This document shows, one piece after another, positions 6,925 through 9,422 of a stretch of 9,422 nt of DNA; positions within the stretch are counted from its first letter, which is position 1, and every line of letters begins with the position of its first letter. The notes under the pieces are model-generated. The model did no database searches and was not told the DNA's origin. It saw only the letters and a list, made by a program, of their open reading frames with translations. The translations under genes were made by a program, and so were the position numbers. The stretch is from Synergistaceae bacterium (GTDB lineage Bacteria > Synergistota > Synergistia > Synergistales > Synergistaceae), in contig JAISDQ010000233.1 in NCBI GenBank assembly GCA_031264605.1, positions 1 through 9,422 of the forward strand, read 5' to 3'.

Positions 6925-8124
6925 TTAACCGCGCCCGCTCAATTCGAAAGTATCGCGCGCTATCATCAGTTCCTCGTTTGTGGGAACGACCAATACCTTG
7001 ACTTTGGAATCGGGCGTGCTGATGAGTTCTTCTTTTCCGCGAACTGTCCTGTTTTTTTCGTAATCTATTTTGATTCCCATAAATTCCAATTTTCGGAGCG
7101 ACAACTCGCGGACGATATCGCTGTTCTCGCCTATGCCGGCCGTAAAAATCACGGCGTCCACGCCGCCCATCACCGACGCGTAAGCGGCGATATACTTCGC
7201 TACGGATCGGGTGAGCATCTTTATCGCGAGCGAGGCGCGCTCGTTGCCGTCTTCCGCCGCCGCCGCGACGTCGCGAAGGTCGCTCGACACGCCGGATATT
7301 CCCAGTATGCCGCTCTCTTTGTTCAGTATGGAACTCGTCCTGTCGGCGCCGCCCTCTTTGTTCACGAGGAAGAGCGCGACGTCGCTGTCGATGTCGCCGC
7401 ACCTGGTGCCCATGATTACGCCGGGCGACGTGCCGAGGCCCATGCTGGCGTCCACGCTGCGTCCGTTTTCGACGGCGGTTATGGAACTGCCGTTGCCGAG
7501 GTGACAGGTGACGAGTTTGAGCGATTCCGCCGGACGCCCGAGTATTTCGGCCGCGCGGCGCGAAACGAAAGCGTGGCTTGTGCCGTGGAAGGAATAGCGG
7601 CGCACCTTATCCTGTTCGTAATACCTGTACGGCACTCCGTAGAGGAAAGCCTCGGGCGGCATAGTCTGATGGAAGGCGGTATCGAACACTGCCACGTTGG
7701 GAACGCCCGGCAGGCTGTCCTGCATCGCGTCGATGCCCGCGAGGTTCGCCGGATTATGAAGCGGGGCGAGATACGCGCAGTCCTCGATGCTTTGTTTCAC
7801 GGAGTCGTCCACCAACACTGATTTCGAATATTTTTCGCCGCCGTGAACCACGCGGTGCCCAACCGCGGATATTTCGCCGAGGCTCGATATGACGCCGGTT
7901 TTTTTGTCCGTCAGAAGCGAAAGCACGATCTTTATCGCTTCGGTGTGATCCGATATGTCGTCGCCGAGAATCGTATCTCCTCCGGGGAAACTCGTGTGCT
8001 TAACGCGCGAACCTTTTATGCCGATCCGTTCCACAAGTCCCTTGGCCTTTACGGATTCATCCCTCATGTCGAAAAGCTGATACTTGAGCGAGGAACTGCC
8101 GCAGTTCAAAACAAGAACATTCAT
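6925..8124 (-). CDS. ackA: Acetate kinase
   Basis: Acetate kinase, 399 aa, a typical length. It catalyses acetyl phosphate + ADP to acetate + ATP, the substrate-level ATP step of acetate-forming fermentation; the reverse reaction activates acetate. All catalytic positions known from the Methanosarcina enzyme are present, and at the same numbers: Asn7, Arg91 (GHRVVHGG), Asp148 (FDTAFH), His180 (SFHGTSH), Arg241 (MGTRCGDID) and Glu384 (TNEE). The phosphate and adenosine blocks HLGNGSS (208-214) and FTAGIGENS (327-335) are also present. It leads a minus-strand operon with DUF177 and rpmF, and faces tmcAL across 78 bases. The usual partner pta (phosphotransacetylase) is not in the window. Its ribosome site is strong but unusually far (13 bases) from the ATG. 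Confidence 0.98.
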   Translation of the reverse strand: MNVLVLNCGSSSLKYQLFDMRDESVKAKGLVERIGIKGSRVKHTSFPGGDTILGDDISDHTEAIKIVLSLLTDKKTGVISSLGEISAVGHRVVHGGEKYSKSVLVDDSVKQSIEDCAYLAPLHNPANLAGIDAMQDSLPGVPNVAVFDTAFHQTMPPEAFLYGVPYRYYEQDKVRRYSFHGTSHAFVSRRAAEILGRPAESLKLVTCHLGNGSSITAVENGRSVDASMGLGTSPGVIMGTRCGDIDSDVALFLVNKEGGADRTSSILNKESGILGISGVSSDLRDVAAAAEDGNERASLAIKMLTRSVAKYIAAYASVMGGVDAVIFTAGIGENSDIVRELSLRKLEFMGIKIDYEKNRTVRGKEELISTPDSKVKVLVVPTNEELMIARDTFELSGRG

Positions 8125-8144
8125 AATATATACATTACCTCCTT
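8121..8144 (-). promoter_or_regulatory. ackA translation start region with distant Shine-Dalgarno and overlapping mini-ORF
   Basis: On the minus strand a perfect AAGGAGG (8138-8144) is separated from the ackA ATG (8122-8124) by 13 bases, longer than usual. Between them an out-of-frame ATG (8133-8135) opens a four-codon ORF (Met-Tyr-Ile-Leu) whose TGA overlaps the ackA ATG as ATGA. That ATG is only 2 bases from the Shine-Dalgarno, too close for efficient use, so this may be chance. The ackA start itself is secure, since MNVLVLNCGSSS is the canonical N-terminus. Confidence 0.4.
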
Positions 8145-8172
8145 GACCTCACGGCCCCTCCGCGCTTAATCT
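8143..8172 (+). promoter_or_regulatory. Possible sigma-70-type promoter for tmcAL
   Basis: TTGACC (8143-8148) matches the -35 consensus at five of six positions and is followed after 18 bases by TAATCT (8167-8172), a poor -10. It lies 30 bases before the tmcAL ATG. Its -35 overlaps the ackA Shine-Dalgarno on the opposite strand, as expected for so short a divergent region. I found no convincing ackA promoter on the minus strand: AATCTA (8168-8173) reads TAGATT as a -10 but lacks a good -35. Confidence 0.3.
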
Positions 8173-8202
8173 AGCGATACGGGAAAGGGGGGTTCGTCTC
8201 GC

Positions 8203-9420
8203 ATGAAAATAGCTGGCATAGTCGCGGAGTATAATCCGCTCCACAAGGGCCACGAATATCATATCAGGAAATCCAGGGAATGTGCGCAAATTGACGCAAT
8301 TTTAGCTTTAATTTCCTCAAATTTCACGCAAAGAGGCGAGCCGGCCATTGTGGACAAAAACGCGCGCGCCCGCATGGCGATCGAGTGCGGGGCGGATCTG
8401 GCACTCGAACTTCCCTGCGTATTCTCCTGCCGCAACGCGGGAATATTCGCCGACGCCGCCGTCGACATGCTGGCCGCCGCCGGCGCGGTAGCGTACATTT
8501 CGTTCGGAACCGAATCGAGCGGGGACAAAAGGGAACTTTTCGAGAAAGCCGCTGATATACTGAACGAGGAGCCGGAAACGTTCGCCGTCTCGCTTAAAAA
8601 ATATCTGCGAGAGGGAAATTCTTTCGTCAAAGCCCGCAGCATGGCGCTCGAAGAGACGCTGCCCGGCATATCGGAATTGCTCAAAGGCCCCAACAACAAT
8701 CTCGCGCTCGCCTATATAAAAAGGATACGGCAAAAAAAATATCCCATGGAAACGCTCCAAATACAAAGGCTCGGCCCCGGGTTCAACGACCCGCGTACCG
8801 TTGAAAACGGTCTGGCGAGCGCCTCGGCGATAAGGGAGATGATCGCGCGGGGAGACGGCAAAATGTACCTCCCTCTGCTGCCGGAATCTTCGGCGGATAT
8901 TTTAAGGGAGGAGATGTACGGCGGACACGCCGCCGTGAGAAAAGACATGTTCTGGCGCGCAGTGAGAACCGCGTTGCTGCGGGCTTCGCCCGAGGAACTG
9001 GCGGACGTCGCCGAAATGAGCGAAGGTTTTGAGAACAGAATGAGAATGGCCGCGTACGACGCGGCGTCGATGGACGATTTTGTGGGGCGGTGTTCCGAGA
9101 AAAGGTACCCGAGGGGCAGGGTGCGGCGCTACTGCGCGCATATACTGCTGAATCTCCGCAAGGAAGCGAGCCTGCGCTTTCAGAGACACGGCCCGGCCTA
9201 CCTGAAAGTGCTGGGGGCCAACGCCACGGGCCGCCGCGTCCTCAAATCGATCGGCGGCATATGCCCTCTTCCCGTCTTGTCGAGAGCGGGCGGACGCGTC
9301 GGTCCTTACGCGAGGGAGATACTCCGTTTCGAAAGAACCGCGACCGAGATATGGGAGATGCTGACCGACAACCCCAGAAACGACGCGGAAAAACGCGCCA
9401 TACCGTTTATGCGTCCGTGA
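8203..9420 (+). CDS. tmcAL: tRNA(Met) cytidine acetate ligase (TmcAL, YlbM family)
   Basis: TmcAL, 405 aa, close to the B. subtilis enzyme. It uses ATP and acetate, through acetyl-adenylate, to make N4-acetylcytidine at wobble position 34 of elongator tRNA-Met, improving decoding fidelity. The N-terminal nucleotidyltransferase-like domain carries GIVAEYNPLHKGHEYH, with the HxGH-type signature at residues 14-17, then SSNFTQRGEPAIVDK (38-52) and ALELP (67-71). Further family blocks are FGTESSGD, KGPNNNLALAYIKRI and SASAIREM. The C-terminal domain has LGANATGRRVLKSI. The gene is complete; its TGA falls 2 bases from the window end. An AAAGGGGGG ribosome site lies 10 bases before the ATG. Its neighbours match the ylbM-ylbN-rpmF order of B. 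subtilis, except that here tmcAL is flipped and ackA is inserted. Confidence 0.93.
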   Translation: MKIAGIVAEYNPLHKGHEYHIRKSRECAQIDAILALISSNFTQRGEPAIVDKNARARMAIECGADLALELPCVFSCRNAGIFADAAVDMLAAAGAVAYISFGTESSGDKRELFEKAADILNEEPETFAVSLKKYLREGNSFVKARSMALEETLPGISELLKGPNNNLALAYIKRIRQKKYPMETLQIQRLGPGFNDPRTVENGLASASAIREMIARGDGKMYLPLLPESSADILREEMYGGHAAVRKDMFWRAVRTALLRASPEELADVAEMSEGFENRMRMAAYDAASMDDFVGRCSEKRYPRGRVRRYCAHILLNLRKEASLRFQRHGPAYLKVLGANATGRRVLKSIGGICPLPVLSRAGGRVGPYAREILRFERTATEIWEMLTDNPRNDAEKRAIPFMRP

Positions 9421-9422
9421 CG

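Noticed and set aside
6880..7821. 313-codon + strand open frame opposite ackA
   Set aside because: Antisense shadow of a fully conserved acetate kinase; composition is His/Arg/Ala-rich with no recognisable domain.

Overview
The window is about 9.4 kb of ordinary bacterial chromosome, fairly GC-rich by eye. It is densely coded, with nine intact protein genes and no mobile element, CRISPR array, tRNA or rRNA. The gene content points to an anaerobic, amino-acid- or organic-acid-fermenting bacterium: an Etf-linked 2-hydroxyacid dehydrogenase, acetate kinase, and the tmcAL / DUF177 / rpmF neighbourhood known from Gram-positive-type genomes. Frequent AGG arginine and ATA isoleucine codons despite the high GC, together with this gene set, suggest a Synergistota (Synergistaceae-like) genome. 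That is an inference; a Bacillota relative is the main alternative.

Left half, + strand (58-5984): a tightly packed run of five genes that looks like one operon. The order is a fold-type I PLP aminotransferase, a YjiH-family multi-pass membrane protein, EtfB, EtfA (TTG start), and a GlcD/LctD-type FAD-dependent 2-hydroxyacid dehydrogenase. Gaps are 55, 23 and 13 bases, then an 11-base overlap. A plausible joint role is uptake or exchange of a small amino or organic acid, interconversion of amino acid and 2-oxoacid by the aminotransferase, and oxidation of a 2-hydroxyacid with electrons passed to EtfAB. EtfB carries the sequence style of bifurcating/confurcating Etfs. The substrate cannot be read from the sequence.

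Middle (5985-6128): a 144-base convergent intergenic region. It holds a strong GC hairpin that works best as an intrinsic terminator for the minus-strand operon and possibly acts for both sides.

Right half: a minus-strand operon, read from 8124 down to 6129, of ackA (acetate kinase), a DUF177/YceD protein and rpmF (ribosomal protein L32). Divergent from ackA across only 78 bases is tmcAL on the + strand, which encodes the enzyme that activates acetate to make N4-acetylcytidine in tRNA-Met. An acetate-producing enzyme and an acetate-consuming tRNA-modifying enzyme therefore share one intergenic region, beside two ribosome-related genes. All nine genes look intact. I see no clearly novel defence or mobile system; the points of interest are the Etf/hydroxyacid cluster and the ackA-tmcAL pairing.
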